Part shown: positions 1-10,911 of the stretch, in pieces
How positions within the stretch are numbered: position 1 is the first letter of the stretch
Layout: each line of letters begins with the position of its first letter
Source: Littorina saxatilis
Lineage: Eukaryota > Mollusca > Gastropoda > Littorinimorpha > Littorinidae
NCBI RefSeq assembly: GCF_037325665.1
Contig: NC_090255.1
Location: 6,692,879-6,756,878, forward strand
Reading direction: 5' to 3'
DNA length: 64,000 nt
Notes under the pieces: model-generated
Database searches by the model: none
Seen by the model: only the letters and a program-made list of their open reading frames with translations
Told to the model about the DNA's origin: nothing
Made by a program: the position numbers and the translations under genes

Positions 1-626
1 ATAAAATTTGAGCCCGGTCACTTTTATAGTTTCCGAGAAAAGCCCAACGTTAAGTTGTGTGTTGCCGAACAGAAAAGGCTAGTTATCTCCCTTGTTTTTC
101 TGATAACGTTCGTAAAAGGCTACAGATGTAAATACTTTGATGTAAAGAATAATCCTACAAAGTTTCAATCACATCCGATGAACTTTGTCAAAGATATAAA
201 ATGTCTAATTTTTCCTTTGACGCTGACCTGTGACCTTGAAAAAGGTCAAAGGTCAACGAAACCATCGTTAAAGTGTAGAGGTCATTGGAGGTCACGACTA
301 AACAAAATATGAGCCCGATCGCTTTGATAGTTTCCGAGAAAAGTTTGTCAAAGATATAAAATGTCTAATTTTTCCTTTGACGCTGACCTGTGACCTTGAA
401 AAAGGTCAAAGGTCAACGAAACCATCGTTAAAGTGTAGAGGTCATTGGAGGTCACGACTAAACAAAATATGAGCCCGATCGCTTTGATAGTTTCCGAGAA
501 AAGTCCAACGTTAAGGTGGTGTCTACGGACGGCCGGCCGGACGGCCGGCCGGACGGCCGGACGGCCGGCCGGCCGGACAGACTAACACTGACCGATTACA
601 TAGAGTCACTTTTTCTCAAGTGACTC
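1..626 (+). mobile_element. MITE-like element 1, copy A (left end outside the window)
   Basis: The sequence matches 54767-55211 closely, so this is a dispersed repeat. Both copies end in a hairpin built from GAGTCACTT and AAGTGACTC. This copy carries a 160-bp internal tandem duplication (about 185-344 and 345-504) that the other copy lacks. It also has a longer run of GGCCGGAC units near 529-580. No transposase is visible. The 85-aa open frame at 55-312 lies inside the repeat and is also present in the other copy, so I do not treat it as a gene. Its right end abuts a truncated copy of the ACATTTAGTCAAG element, suggesting insertion into it. Confidence 0.7.
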
Positions 627-970
627 AAAAATTATTATCAAAATTAAATTGTCGAAATCAATTTAAAAACACTTTCATCTTATTCCTTGTCGGTTCCTGA
701 TTCCAAAAACATATAGATATGATATGTTTGGATTAAAAACACGCTCAGAAAGTTAAAACAAAGAGAGGTACAGAAAAGCGTGCTATCCTTCTTAGCGCAA
801 CTACTACCCCGCTCTTCTTGTCAATTTCACTGCCTTTGCCATGAGCGGTGGACTGACGATGCTACGAGTATACGGTCTTGCTGAAAAATGGCATTGCGTT
901 CAGTTTCATTCTGTGAGTTCGACAGCTACTTGACTAAATATTGTATTTTCGCCTTACGCGACTTGTTTTA
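627..970 (-). mobile_element. ACATTTAGTCAAG element, copy 1 (partial)
   Basis: This is the head half, in reverse orientation, of the ~0.85-kb repeat best seen at 1366-2234. It ends at the family's typical head motif CGCCTTACGCGACTTG. The tail half is missing and was probably separated by insertion of the element at 1-626. No protein is encoded. The stretch from 971 to 1097 holds nothing I recognise. Confidence 0.75.
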
Positions 971-1365
971 CAATGTGTCCTGCAGAGAGAGGCTTTTGAC
1001 TTTTGGATGGTTTATTGTACGTATAGCCATTGGCCTATACATATACAAACCAGGGAAGATGGGATGTGGGTTAGGGGAATTTTACACATATGTATATGTT
1101 ACAGTCAAATCGGGAAATCAGGTATTTCACGAGAATGCCTGAAAGTTTAGGCATTCACGGTAAATACCTGGTTTGATCAGGCAAATCCGGAAATGACTGA
1201 AATTGTTTAGGCACTATCGGTGATTGACTGAAATAGGCTGCCAGGCATTATCGGAGAATGCCTACCGCTCACAATCTGTGTTTCTGGTGAGAGTCAGAAA
1301 GCATTTCAGCACAGAAGCCTACTATAAAACTTTGAATGGCTGGGGTCGTAAAAGGGGAAAAAAAC

Positions 1366-2234
1366 AAGTTGCGTAAGGCGAAAATACAACATTTAGTCAA
1401 GTAGCTGTCGAACTCACAGAATGAAACTGAACGCAATGCCATTTTTCAGCAAGACCGTATACTCGTAGCATCGTCAGTCCACCGCTCATGGCAAAGGCAG
1501 TGAAATTGACAAGAAGAGCGGGGTAGTAGTTGCGCTAAGAAAGATAGCACGCTTTTCTGTACCTCTCTTTGTTTTAACTTTCTGAGCGTGTTTTTAATCC
1601 AAACATATTATATCGATATGTTTTTGGAATCCGGAACCGACAAGGAATAAGATGAAAGTGTTTTTAAATTGATTTCGACAATTTAATTTTGATAATAATT
1701 ATTATATATTTAATTTTCAGAGCTTGTTTTTAATCCAAACATAACATATTTATATGTTTTTGGAATCAGAAAATGATGGAGAATAAGATGAACGTAAATT
1801 TGGATCGTTTTATAAAAAAAATTTTTTTTTACAATTTTCAGATTTTTAATGACCAAAGTCATTAATTAATTTTTAAGCCACCAAGCTGAAATGCAATACC
1901 GAAGTCCGAGCTTCGTCGAAGATTACTTGACCAAAATTTCAACCAATTTGGTTGAAAAATGAGGGCGTGACAGTGCCGCCTCAACTTTCACGAAAAGCCG
2001 GATATGACGTCATCAAAGACATTTATTAAAAAAATGAAAAAAACGTTCGGGGATTTCATACCCAGGAACTCTCATGTCAAATTTCATAAAGATCGGTCTA
2101 GTAGTTTAGTCTGAATCGCTCTACACACACACACAGACAGACACACACACACACACACACGCACATACACCACGACCCTCGTCTCGATTCCCCCCTCTAC
2201 GTTAAAACATTTAGTCAAAACTTGACTAAATGTA
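1366..2234 (+). mobile_element. ACATTTAGTCAAG element, copy 2 (complete)
   Basis: This repeat runs from AAGTTGCGTAAGGCG to a terminal hairpin ending CTTGACTAAATGT. The head contains ACATTTAGTCAAG and the tail its inverse, a 13-bp terminal inverted repeat. A (CA)n microsatellite sits at a fixed place near the tail (about 2130-2165) in the copies I compared. There is no open frame of note. It is probably a non-autonomous DNA transposon; superfamily not assigned. It is nested in composite P copy 1. Confidence 0.7.
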
Positions 2235-2345
2235 AAAAGACAATGTGCTATACGAGAAACTCACAATAAATTCGTGCTCAAGGCCGGCTATGTAAAAACA
2301 AACTCCAATCACTCCGAACTTTACGAGAAAATCACAATAAATTCG

Positions 2346-3004
2346 TACCCCCCGCGGGTTAGGGGGAGTCCCATATTGGTTGGGACTAGAAAGAATTTAC
2401 CCGATGCTACCCAGCATGTCGTAAGAGGCGACTAACGGTTCTGTTTCTTCTCTTCTTTTGTCTTATTTCTGCCTTTCCAGTCCTTTCACCTATATTTCCT
2501 TCCAAGAAAACTCTCCCTACTATTCCCTGCAGTTTTCCAATTCTTTTCTTGTTGTCTTATTTCTACCTGACTGGATCCATCACCTTTATTTCACTTACCA
2601 AAAGTCTTCTTTTCCACATCCTTATTTCTCTGCACCCCGCATGTCGTATGAGGCGACTAACGGATTCTGTTTCTCCTTTTACCCTTGTTAAGTGGTTCTT
2701 GTATAGAATATAGTCAATGTTTGTAAAGATTTTAGTCAAGCAGTATGTAAGAAATGTTTAGTCCTTTGTACTGGAAACTTGCATTCTCCCAGTAAGGTCA
2801 TATATTGTACTACGTTGCAAGCCCCTGGAGCAATTTTTTGATTAGGGCTTTTGTGAACAAGAAACACTTAACAAGTGGCTCTATCCCATCTCCCCCCCCC
2901 CCCCCCCCCCTCTTTCCCCTATCCCATCTCCCCGCTTTCCCTCGTCGCGATATAACCTTCGTGGTTGAAAACGACGTTAAACACCAAATAAAGAAAGACA
3001 ATAA
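2346..3004 (+). mobile_element. SINE-B retroposon, nested in P copy 1
   Basis: It starts with a CCCCGCGGGTTAGGGGG head and contains GTAAGAGGCGACTAACGG. It ends with the tail GACGTTAAACACCAAATAAAG followed by GAAAG. The same head and tail recur at 16953-17480, 46500-47096, 54427-55316 and (tail only) 59700-59835. A poly-C tract lies near 2893-2910. No tRNA-like A or B box stands out, so the origin of the head is unknown. Confidence 0.6.
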
Positions 3005-3447
3005 ATTCGTGCTCGTAGTCTTACACACGCGATAGTGTTACACTCGCGGTAGTGACCTGCACCCGTAAAAAAACAAACTGCAATCACTCCGAACTCAGTG
3101 AAATGGGGAAAACGATGAATAGACAATGTGCTAGAAGAGAAATTCATGCTCAAGGCAGGCGAGGTAAAAACAGACAAGGTCTCAGAACAACCCGTTTTGC
3201 CTAACAGTCAGGCAAAACGGGAAATTTGCACAAGTAGTTTTTAGTCATTTCCTGATAGTGCCTAAAAAAATTCAGTCATTTCCGGAATTGCCTGATCAAA
3301 CCAGGTATTTACCATGAATGCCTAAACTTTCAGACATTCTCGTGAAATACCTGATTTCCCGATTTGACTGTAACATATACATGCACGTCTTACACATTTA
3401 TCCTCACATGTTATATAATAATCGTTTACAATTACAACGGTACCATC

Positions 3448-3486
3448 TCTAACAGAGAGAGAGAGAGAGACTGAGAGAGAGAGATT

Positions 3487-3519
<33 letters not shown>

Positions 3520-3642
3520 TGTGTGTATGTGTGTGTGTGTGTGTTCGCGCGGGTGCGCCGGTGCATGCGCGTGTGTGTATGTATGCGTGTGTGTGTTTGT
3601 GCGTGTGTGTGAAAGTGCGTGTGTGTCGTGACCCAATATATT
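3448..3642. repeat. (GA)n then (GT)n microsatellite
   Basis: Runs of GA (3453-3517) pass into GT/GC-rich repeats to about 3630. Open frames here read only Ser/Leu or Thr/His repeats and are not genes. Confidence 0.9.
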
Positions 3643-3698
3643 CGAGTAGAAACATATGCTTACTATGTATGAAAACCTTCATAATTTTTCTGCCAGCT

Positions 3699-3990
3699 TA
3701 TGATAGATGTTTTTTTAACGCCCTCATGGTTAAACCATTAGGGGCCTTGAAGACAGGGCTATTTATAGCCCGTACGTTCAATCAATGGCTGCGGTCTAGA
3801 CATTGTAGAAAGCTGTGGGCCCTATGTGATGGACCAAAGGATGGTTTACATGCGAATCTATTTTTGAACGCGATTCGCTTATCAGTAATCCTGATAACAG
3901 GTTTCACTGCTGGTAACATGCAGATAATATTAAACCCACTCATGTTGCGTTGGTGGCATGGCCCGGGCATCACTGGTGGCTGAAGAAACT
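3699..3990 (-). mobile_element. Probable SINE-A-related retroposon fragment
   Basis: The left edge reads AACGCCCTCATGG followed by a ccattaggggc motif, like the 3' end of reverse-oriented SINE-A copies at 4890 and 23129. The rest (to a TCACTGGTGGCTG end) matches nothing else I can recognise in the window. Confidence 0.35.
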
Positions 3991-4128
3991 TTTCTTCCCG
4001 TCAAAGCGATCATAATGCGCCACCACTGCATGTGGGTCGTATAATTAATATAAAAAAATAATAATAATGAACACTTATTAAACGCCCCTCCTCAACAGAG
4101 CTCACGGCGATGTACAATAGCAATATAG

Positions 4129-4133
<5 letters not shown>

Positions 4134-4199
<66 letters not shown>
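4134..4199. repeat. (CA)n microsatellite
   Basis: Short GC steps pass into about 60 bp of CA repeats. The 350 bp that follow (4200-4548) hold nothing I recognise. Confidence 0.95.
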
Positions 4200-4203
<4 letters not shown>

Positions 4204-4548
4204 TACACTGTTGTTACACAATTGAGCACATTCGTTTGATCTACAATGTACTAATGTACAATACCTGTGGCTTTTATTCGTTTATTTTCTTCATTAGATA
4301 TGTATGTGCTTTTGAAAGTTGTGTTTGTGAGACATACATGTGTAAAACCATACGATCAAGGATTTAAATTAAATATGCTTGTGTGTCAGTCATGCTAAAA
4401 TATGCACGGCTCCCCAAACTCTGTATAAGAAGCTGAAAACAAGTACTAGAAATGTTTTGAGGTGTTCCAGCGACGCACTAAACTTGAAACGAGCGGAAAG
4501 GAAAAAGATAATGGTTTATGTCCTACAGGCTAAATATTTCGCCTCTTA

Positions 4549-5615
4549 AGGCCCGGTCACACAGCCCAAAAGTCGCGTAAACGCATGAATCACGCATACA
4601 ATTTGGTTGTGCGTGCTTGTCGCCTTGGCATTCCCGTTTCAACAGTCGCAGGCAGCACATTGTTCAAGTTCTTCAAGTTCTCATTCTTCATCCGTTTCAG
4701 GGCCACTCATAGTTCTGACCATGAACACTATGACATCTCTACTCTGGGGGTTCATCACTGAGAGAAACTTGGCGTTCGGCAGCAGGAATTGGCCTGACGG
4801 GAGAGTAAAAAGTAAATTTTAAGGGGCTTATTGTCCGTCAGGTCTTAATTGCCTATAATTATTGGACATGAATTGGTTTATACGATTCGAGTTTTTACGC
4901 CCTCACGGCTTTTGATGTATGCGTGTTTAGGTGGTATCAGCCATCTGCACTTATGGTAGAATGACCAAGATCTTTAACGTGCCATTGTGGTGACACGGGG
5001 GTGGGAGATGGATACCGTCTCTGGGTCTGCACATAAAGTTGACCCGTGTCCGTCCCGGATTCGAACCAGCGACCTTTCGATCACAAGTCCAGTGCTCTAC
5101 CACCTGAGCTACCCGGGCCCCCTGACGGGAGATGATAAAATAGCCGCTTTTATATAGCGCCAATCATACGTGAGTTGTTAGTGATACATCAGTGATTCAT
5201 CAGTATTTCATAAGTATTACATGCACTTATTTACGTGTTCTTTTAGAGATACATACGCCAATAAAAAAAAATTCAGTGATTTTCAGTGATACGCAGGTGT
5301 TCGTCAGAGGAAAGTCGTCGATGAACGCGATAGCGGCAACATTTTCGCGAACGATCACTGATATTCCACGCATATTTCGCGCATTGTTCGCGTAAGAACT
5401 ACGCAAACTACGCAGAAATTACGTAAAACAGCGCAATACTGCTCAAAACCTGGAATCGCGTAAAGCGCCGATCCGGCGAACATCGGCGGACAACTACGGA
5501 GGTTCCACGTCAGACAAACTGATGAAATGCGCAAATCGCGCATGTATCGCGTAAGGATCGAATTTCGTGCGTGATTCATGCGTTTACGCGACTTTTGGGC
5601 TGTGTGACCGGGCCT
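4549..5615. mobile_element. PIF/Harbinger-like non-autonomous element
   Basis: The two ends are inverted copies of about 50 bp beginning AGGCCCGGTCACACAGCC. A TTA flanks each side, which fits the 3-bp TWA target duplication of the PIF/Harbinger superfamily. A TTAA-type reading (piggyBac or Kolobok) is possible with asymmetric ends. No transposase is present. A reverse-oriented SINE-A copy (4880-5121) is inserted within. The remaining interior is rich in CGCG/CGCA words. Confidence 0.6.
4880..5121 (-). mobile_element. SINE-A, tRNA-derived, copy 1
   Basis: On the minus strand the head reads as a tRNA-like module: box A around TAGCTCAGGTGGTAGAGC and box B GGTTCGAATCC. A shared body with GACACGGGTCAACTTTATG follows. 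The tail ends in a gagggcgtaaaaactcgaat motif. Further copies are at 5640, 6157, 23129 and 38222. The shared non-tRNA body shows these are SINEs and not tRNA genes. Confidence 0.85.
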
Positions 5616-5639
5616 TTAAAGACAAGATATTGGTTATAA

Positions 5640-5865
5640 GATTCGAGTTTTACGCCCTCGCGATTTTTGACGAGATACACAAGTGTATGCGTGTTTAGGT
5701 GGTATCAGCCATCTGCACTTATGGCAGATTGACACGGGGGTGGGACATGGCTTCCGTCTCTGGGTCTGCACACACATTTGACCCGTGTCCGTCCCGGCCC
5801 GAATTCGAACCTACGGCCTTCCGATCACAAGTCCAGTGCTCTACCAACCGATCTACCGGGCCCCA
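5640..5865 (-). mobile_element. SINE-A, copy 2
   Basis: Same body and tRNA-like head as copy 1, diverged and slightly shortened. It lies just outside the right end of the Harbinger-like element. The adjoining 5866-6156 holds an unassigned 75-aa open frame (5926-6153, polar, Ser/Arg/Gln-rich) with no recognised domain. Confidence 0.8.
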
Positions 5866-6265
5866 AGAAACGAGCGGGTTTCAGGTTGCACTTAATTTGC
5901 GTTACCATGCGTACCAACAGTACTGATGTTATCGGCTGCTAGTCGTAACATGAATAATGAACAAGAACGCGAAGCCAGTGAAACGAGATCGAGTGACTCA
6001 GTGCGGAGTTCGGGGTCAGTTAATAGCCCTGTAAAAAATCTGCCATGTGAACACAAACGTTCGCAACAGCCTAGCAGAAAACGACAGCAGTTGGACACAC
6101 CAAGAAACAGCTTTCTGCAATCCACACTGGTGTCTGACTGGCATCCAATATGATAACGTTGTTTTAAGCTCTCACGGTAAAACCATTATAAGCATGTTCC
6201 CGGGTGTTACCCCGACTTTAGATGAGATACCTATAGTTGTATGCGACTTTAGATGAGACACCTAG

Positions 6266-6614
6266 TTTGTTTTGTTTGTTCGTTCATGGGGTGAAACTCC
6301 CACGGCTTTTACGTGTATGACCGTTTGTACCCCGCCATTTAGGCAGCCATACGCCGCTTTCGGAGGAAGCATGCTGGGTAGTTTCGTGTTTCTATAACCC
6401 ACCGAACTCTGACATTGATTACAGGATCTTTTTCGTGCGCACTTGGTCTTGTGCTTGCGTGTACACACGGGGGTGTTCAGACACCGAGGAGAGTCTGCAC
6501 ACAAAGTTGACTCTGAGAAATAAATCTCTCGCCGAACGTGGGGACGATCTCACGCTGACAGCGGCCAACTGGATACAAATCCAGCGCGCTACCGACTGAG
6601 CTACATCCCCGCCC
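6266..6614 (-). mobile_element. SINE-E, tRNA-derived, copy 1, with target duplication
   Basis: The minus-strand head is tRNA-like: GATGTAGCTCAGTCGGTAGC for box A, with a degenerate box B. The body shares CCGCCATTTAGGCAGCC with 10912-11305 and 57840-57935. GAGACACCTAG (11 bp) flanks both sides, a clear target-site duplication inside the minisatellite. Confidence 0.85.
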
Positions 6615-6788
6615 GAGACACCTAGTTGTATGCGACTATAGATGAGATACCTAGTTGTATGCGACTATAGATGAGATACCTAGTTGTATGCGACTATAGA
6701 TGAGATACCTAGTTGTATGCGACTATAGATGAGATACCTAGTTGTATGCGACTATAGATGAGATACCTAGTTGTATGCGACTATAGAT

Positions 6789-7713
6789 TCTTCTTCTTCT
6801 TCTTCTTCTGCGTTCGATGTTGGTGGCCGTGCTAGATCCTCAGACCAGTGGCTGCCAGGAAGTCCGCAGTCTTGCGCAGTTCGTCGGCAGGACCCCAGAG
6901 TTTGGCTCCAACACTGGTCTCTTCTTGCCAGAACTTCTGGCGTATTGTCTCTAGATGGGGGCAGTTCTGGAGAATGTGCTCCGGAGTTTGCTCTTCCGAG
7001 CCACATTCACAGTGTGCGTCATCCGCAAGGCCCAGTCTCTTGAGGTGTTTCTTCAGTCCACAGTGCCCTGTCCTTAGACGGAAAATGGTGGTTTGGCTTC
7101 TCCGGTCTAGTTTGTTGATGGGGTCTTCCTGTGGGTTGTAGTCTCCGTTTCTCTTTTTCCAGTTTTCTTTCTTCTTCCGTTGTAGAAGAGTCTTGGCTTC
7201 TTTGTACGAGGTGGAGTTGTGTGGTTGGGGAAGTCTCGCACCTCCTTTTGCCAGCCTGTCCGCTTCTTCATTGCCGGCAATGCCGACATGAGCCGGTATC
7301 CACTGGAGCACCACCTTGTTGTGTTGAGACAGGGTGCTGAGGCAGTTGTCGAGTTGCCTGGTGGGGAGGTCAGTGGGGCCAGACAGAAGGGACTGGAGGG
7401 CGGACAGGGAGTCAGTGAGGAGGACGATGTTTTGCCGACTGCGGTCTTCCCCTGCTGCGTGCGTGCTCTGCTGCAGTGATGAGGGCGTGGAGCTCGGCCC
7501 TGTAGTTCGAGCTCAGGTCACCAGCTGGGACGGAGAGGGAGGTGGTGGTCCCGTTTGGGCGACGGATGTAGACGCCACTGCCTCCATTCCTTACGGCGTT
7601 CTCTGAGGAGCCGTCTGTGTAGACGTGAGTCCAGGTGCAATGTGGGTAGCGGTCCTGAATCATCTCCATGGCGAGGGCCTTCTGGACATGTGGTGACTGT
7701 TCGCCCTTTGCTG
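6789..7713 (-). mobile_element. LINE 3' end with RNase H domain (I-like group)
   Basis: Minus-strand frames encode an RNase H domain: YTDGSSENAVRNGGSGVY near 7615, then LLTDSLSALQSLL, then IPAHVGIAGNEEADRLAK. A C-terminal CHCECGSEEQTPEHILQNCP zinc-knuckle-like motif follows at about 6935. A RNase H domain in a non-LTR element is typical of I-related clades. One frameshift near 7440-7460 splits it into two open frames (7412-7669 and 6832-7314). It is 5'-truncated, ends in (GAA)n, and is flanked by the 13-bp duplication TGCGACTATAGAT (6776-6788, 7714-7726), as expected for target-primed insertion. Confidence 0.9.
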
Positions 7714-8636
7714 TGCGACTATAGATGAGATACCTAGCTGTATGCGACTATAGATGAGATACCCTAGTTGTATGCGACTTTAGATGAGATACCTAGTTGT
7801 ATGCGACTTTAGATGAGATACCTAGTTGTATGCGACTATAGATGAGATACCTAGTTGTATGCGACTTTAGATGAGATACCTAGTTGTATGCGACTTTAGA
7901 TGAGATACCTAGTTGTATGCGACTTTAGATGAGATACCTAGTTGTATGCGACTTTAGATGAGATACCTAGTTGTATGCGACTTTAGATGAGATACCTAGT
8001 TGTATGCGACTTTAGATGAGATACCTAGTTGTATGCGACTTTAGATGAGATACCTAGTTGCATGCGACTTTAGATGAGATACCTAGTTGTATGCGACTTT
8101 AGATGAGATACCTAGTTGTATGCGACTTTAGATGAGATACCTAGTTGTATGCGACTTTAGATGAGATACCTAGTTGTATGCGACTTTAGATGAGATACCT
8201 AGTTGTATGCGACTTTAGATGAGATACCTAGTTGTATGCGACTTTAGATGAGATACCTAGTTGTATGCGACTATAGATGAGATACCTAGTTGTATGCGAC
8301 TATAGATGAGATACCTAGTTGTATGCGACTATAGATGAGATACCTAGTTGTATGCGACTATAGATGATATACCTAGTTGTATGCGACTTTAGATGAGATA
8401 CCTAGTTGTATGCGACTATAGATGAGATACCTAGTTGTATGCGACTTTAGATGAGATACCTAGTTGTATGCGACTTTAGATGAGATACCTCGTTGTATGC
8501 GTGTTTATGTGTAATCAGCCACCTCCACCTATGGCAGAATGACTGAGGTCTTTTACGTGCCACCGAGGTAACACGGGGGTGGGATATGGATACCGTCTCT
8601 GAGTTTGCACATAAAGTAGACCCGTGTCCGTCCCGG

Positions 8637-9099
8637 TGTAGGATCCGGTCCGGTCCTCCCTCTGAAGTAGTCCCCCGGGGGACCAATTCGTGGCAAAAAC
8701 TGCTCTATAATGGTCCCCCCTTAGACATCCAGCCTCGTTTTTCTTAGGCATTCAAGCCATTTTCAATCTATATCTTCGTCCGGTATTATGTAGTGCACAG
8801 ACAGCAATCTCTTTGTTTGACTATATTTTGCAGAAAATAAAATAGATCTGATTTATAATGCCGTTCAAAAGAAAAATCACATGAAATAAAATGAATAATA
8901 AATAAATATTGATAAGAAGAAATGAAAGCAGTCTCTGATTCTTTCCTTTCTTTTCTCTGAAATTGCTGGTAACATTACTAACATTGTAACAAGAAAAACG
9001 AGGCTGGATGTCTAAGGGGGGGCCATTATAGAGCAGTTTTTGCCACGAATTGGTCCCCCGGGGGACTACTTCAGAGGGGGGACCGGACCGGATCCTACA
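8637..9099. mobile_element. Ginger-like MITE, copy 1 (463 bp)
   Basis: The ends are TGTAGGATCC...GGATCCTACA, within inverted repeats of about 115 bp, flanked by CCGG on each side. It splits the tRNA-like head of SINE-A copy 3. The uninterrupted SINE would read CCCGGCC at the junction, confirming CCGG as the duplicated target. TGT...ACA termini with 4-bp target duplications recall Ginger DNA transposons. No transposase is present. The ~230-bp middle is AT-rich. Confidence 0.75.
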
Positions 9100-9173
9100 C
9101 CGGCCTGGGTTCGATCCCGTTACCCTAGTATCACAAGTACAGCGCTCTACCATTTGAACTACCCTGTCCCCCG

Positions 9174-9505
9174 ACCGGCATCCATCGAACGTTTGAGCTA
9201 TAAATAGCCGGCTCAGTGTTCAAGGCCGGCAGACAACTCTGCAGAGAAACTGCCGTGGAAGGGGGACAACTGCGTCATGGGACTACCACACCCTACCGCA
9301 TAGATTGACATTTATACCAAATTTTAAATGAACAGACTCGCTGCTTCTTGTGTGGACCTTACATTTCTTCTGAATTAGTTCTCCAGATTGCCATAGATGG
9401 CCGTTAAGAAATCACTTCAGCACAAAATTCCCACACTGCTCTGCACAGAAAGCAGCCAGTCGGGTGACGTCGGTGTCTTTGTGGAAGGATTGCGGTTTTC
9501 TCTCT
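9174..9505. other. No gene recognised
   Basis: Unique-looking sequence between the exploded SINE and the microsatellite. No splice-bounded coding exon, tRNA or repeat end was seen. Confidence 0.5.
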
Positions 9506-9507
9506 CG

Positions 9508-9509
9508 CC

Positions 9510-9573
<64 letters not shown>

Positions 9574-9812
9574 ACATTGACTTGTCTCTCTCTCTCTCTG
9601 TTTATCTCCCCTCTCTCTCCCTCTCTCTCCCCCTGTCAGTCTCCCCCCCCCTCCTCTTGCTCTCCCCCTTTCTCAGCCTCTCCCCCTTTCAGTCTCTCTC
9701 CCTCTCGGTCTCTCCCCCTCTCAGTCTCTCCCCTCCTCTCTCTCTCGCCCCCCTCTCAGTCACCCTACCCCCTCCCTCTCCCCCTCTCTCTCCTTGCACG
9801 CATACAAACTGG
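9508..9812. repeat. (CT)n and CCCTCT-rich microsatellite
   Basis: Pure CT to about 9570, then degenerate CT/CCCCCTCT runs. The 171-aa and 108-aa open frames here are Ser/Leu/Pro repeats created by the microsatellite. A poly-C tract follows at 9857-9873. Confidence 0.95.
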
Positions 9813-10103
9813 GAGACAGACATTGACTTGTCACACGCACCGCATAGACCCAGCACCCCCCCCCCCCCCCCTTTCAGCTTTAGTCTATTTGATAACATTC
9901 ACTCCTGACTGAGGCTTGTTGATGAACTGAAAAAACTTCGCGCAAGCAGTATCAGTTCAGTCCTACTCAAAAACAGACCTATACTATGTATGCGTCCAAA
10001 TATGGAGTAGGGCTAGGGGGAAAGGGGAAAGGTCAAACTTCTTAAGACGATATGAACAAGCCCCCCCCCCCCCCCCACCTCTTCTCCCTCACCCACCCCT
10101 AGC

Positions 10104-10136
10104 TATATAAAAGGAGAGATAACCGTTTTTTAGTCC
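10104..10136 (+). promoter_or_regulatory. Candidate TATA + initiator core promoter
   Basis: TATATAAAA at 10104-10112 is followed 28 bp later by TTAGTCC at 10130-10136, which fits the animal initiator consensus YYANWYY, with the predicted +1 A at 10132. Spacing is that of a focused TATA promoter. Downstream are a spliceable exon end and a second exon-like block. Which gene it drives is not shown; the nearest same-strand gene is the phosphate transporter at 25695. Confidence 0.4.
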
Positions 10137-10306
10137 GAAACATTCAGTTCTTAACTGAAAGAACACTTTCAAAAACAAAGCACGGTGTACCTTAGCTCAG
10201 TGACCGACGAGCAAATTAAATCCTACTGCTGAACGAGCGTTGTTTTCGCGCACAGTTCGACAACGTTATCGTTCATTTCAAGATCGACAATCGCAGTGTT
10301 AGTAAG
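10132..10306 (+). ncRNA. Candidate 5' noncoding exon 1
   Basis: It runs from the predicted start to a donor-like site: GTAAGG after 10301 or GTAGGC after 10306. It contains no long open frame and is not part of any repeat seen elsewhere in the window. It may be a leader exon of the downstream transporter or of an unannotated lncRNA. Only transcript data can decide. Confidence 0.3.
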
Positions 10307-10481
10307 GTAGGCGTTTTTTGTGTGTGACGTTTTCTTGTAAAGTATGTATTATGATCGTGTGCGGGGTTTTTTAAACAATTTTTGTGTGAATCTGCTGTAG
10401 GTTTGAAAGGAACATTGTTTAACAATCAATGTTTCATTGAAGGGTGAATTATTCTATAAACGACTTTATTTTTCAGTGTTT

Positions 10482-10807
10482 TTACACCCCCGGTATAGGG
10501 GTGTGTATAGGATTCGGTCGATGTGTTTGTTTGTTTGTTTGTGTGTTTGTGTTCGCATATAGATCTCAAGAATGAACGGACCGATCGTCACCAAACTTGG
10601 TGAACAGGTTCTATACATTCCTGGGACGGTCCTTACAAAAATTGGGACCAGTCAAACACACGGTTAGGGGGTTATTGGTGGATTAAGATTCTACAAGGAC
10701 TTATAGAGGGACATATTAATGATCAAAGGGAAATAACCTTCTCAGTTGGTGGCAGTGAGAATGGTAAGGACGGGGGTGTTTTTCCTACCTCGGAGGAATT
10801 TCTTGGT
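10482..10807 (+). mobile_element. Element F (TTACACCCCCGG...), copy 1
   Basis: This ~325-bp repeat begins TTACACCCCCGGTATAGGGG and ends GGGGGTGTTTTTCCTACCTC plus GGAGGAATTTCTTG. Other copies lie at 14547-15346 (reverse, interrupted by a MITE) and 33280-33596. It carries inverted ACACCCCCG near both ends. No coding sequence. Confidence 0.75.
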
Positions 10808-10911
10808 TTTTTTGTCTTTTCATTGTTTCATTCAAACCATTTTCTTTAATCTCCGGTTGAGCGGAATAACGAAGCATGATGCAGGGTTATTTTTGTACCT
10901 TTGCCGCATGT

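Larger units (their letters stand above)
1098..3374. mobile_element. Composite long-TIR element P, copy 1
   Basis: The ends are inverted copies of a ~100-bp terminal repeat beginning GTTACAGTCAAATCGGG; the right end reads CCCGATTTGACTGTAAC. ATAT flanks both ends. Inside lie a complete ACATTTAGTCAAG element and a SINE-B retroposon. The same package recurs at 15676-17852 with the same inner insertions in the same places, so the set moved together. No transposase is seen. The long TIRs and lack of coding capacity fit a non-autonomous DNA transposon of unknown superfamily. Confidence 0.7.
6205..8494. repeat. 29-bp minisatellite derived from SINE-A
   Basis: The unit is TATGCGACTTTAGATGAG plus ATACCTAGTTG. 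There are about 27 units in 7714-8494, about six in 6615-6788 and one to two before 6266. ACTATAG and ACTTTAG variants form blocks: the left part and a block near 8270-8370 carry the A variant, the centre the T variant, suggesting block amplification. Confidence 0.9.
6157..9173 (-). mobile_element. SINE-A, copy 3, expanded internally into a minisatellite
   Basis: The 3' tail of a reverse-oriented SINE-A is at 6157-6215 (ccattataagcatgttcccggg). Its middle resumes at about 8494 and its tRNA-like head ends at 9173. Between tail and middle, the SINE's own segment equivalent to GACTTTGGATGAGATACAC has become a 29-bp tandem array. Three later insertions interrupt the unit: SINE-E1, a LINE 3' end and a Ginger-like MITE. 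A SINE of roughly 270 bp thus spans 3 kb. The order and orientation of the pieces are seen directly; the history is inferred. Confidence 0.75.

Noticed and set aside
888-1150. Two overlapping frames of 84 and 69 residues
   Set aside because: They run across the ends of two different repeats (ACATTTAGTCAAG copy 1 and composite P) and recur in part at 22393-22656 and 37096-37653.
5926-6153. 75-residue polar frame as a gene
   Set aside because: Short, no domain recognised and set among mobile elements; evidence insufficient.
6205-8494. CRISPR-like regular direct repeats
   Set aside because: Units are head to tail with no spacers and no cas genes; eukaryotic minisatellite derived from a SINE. 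The same applies to 27865-29612 and 44670-45292.
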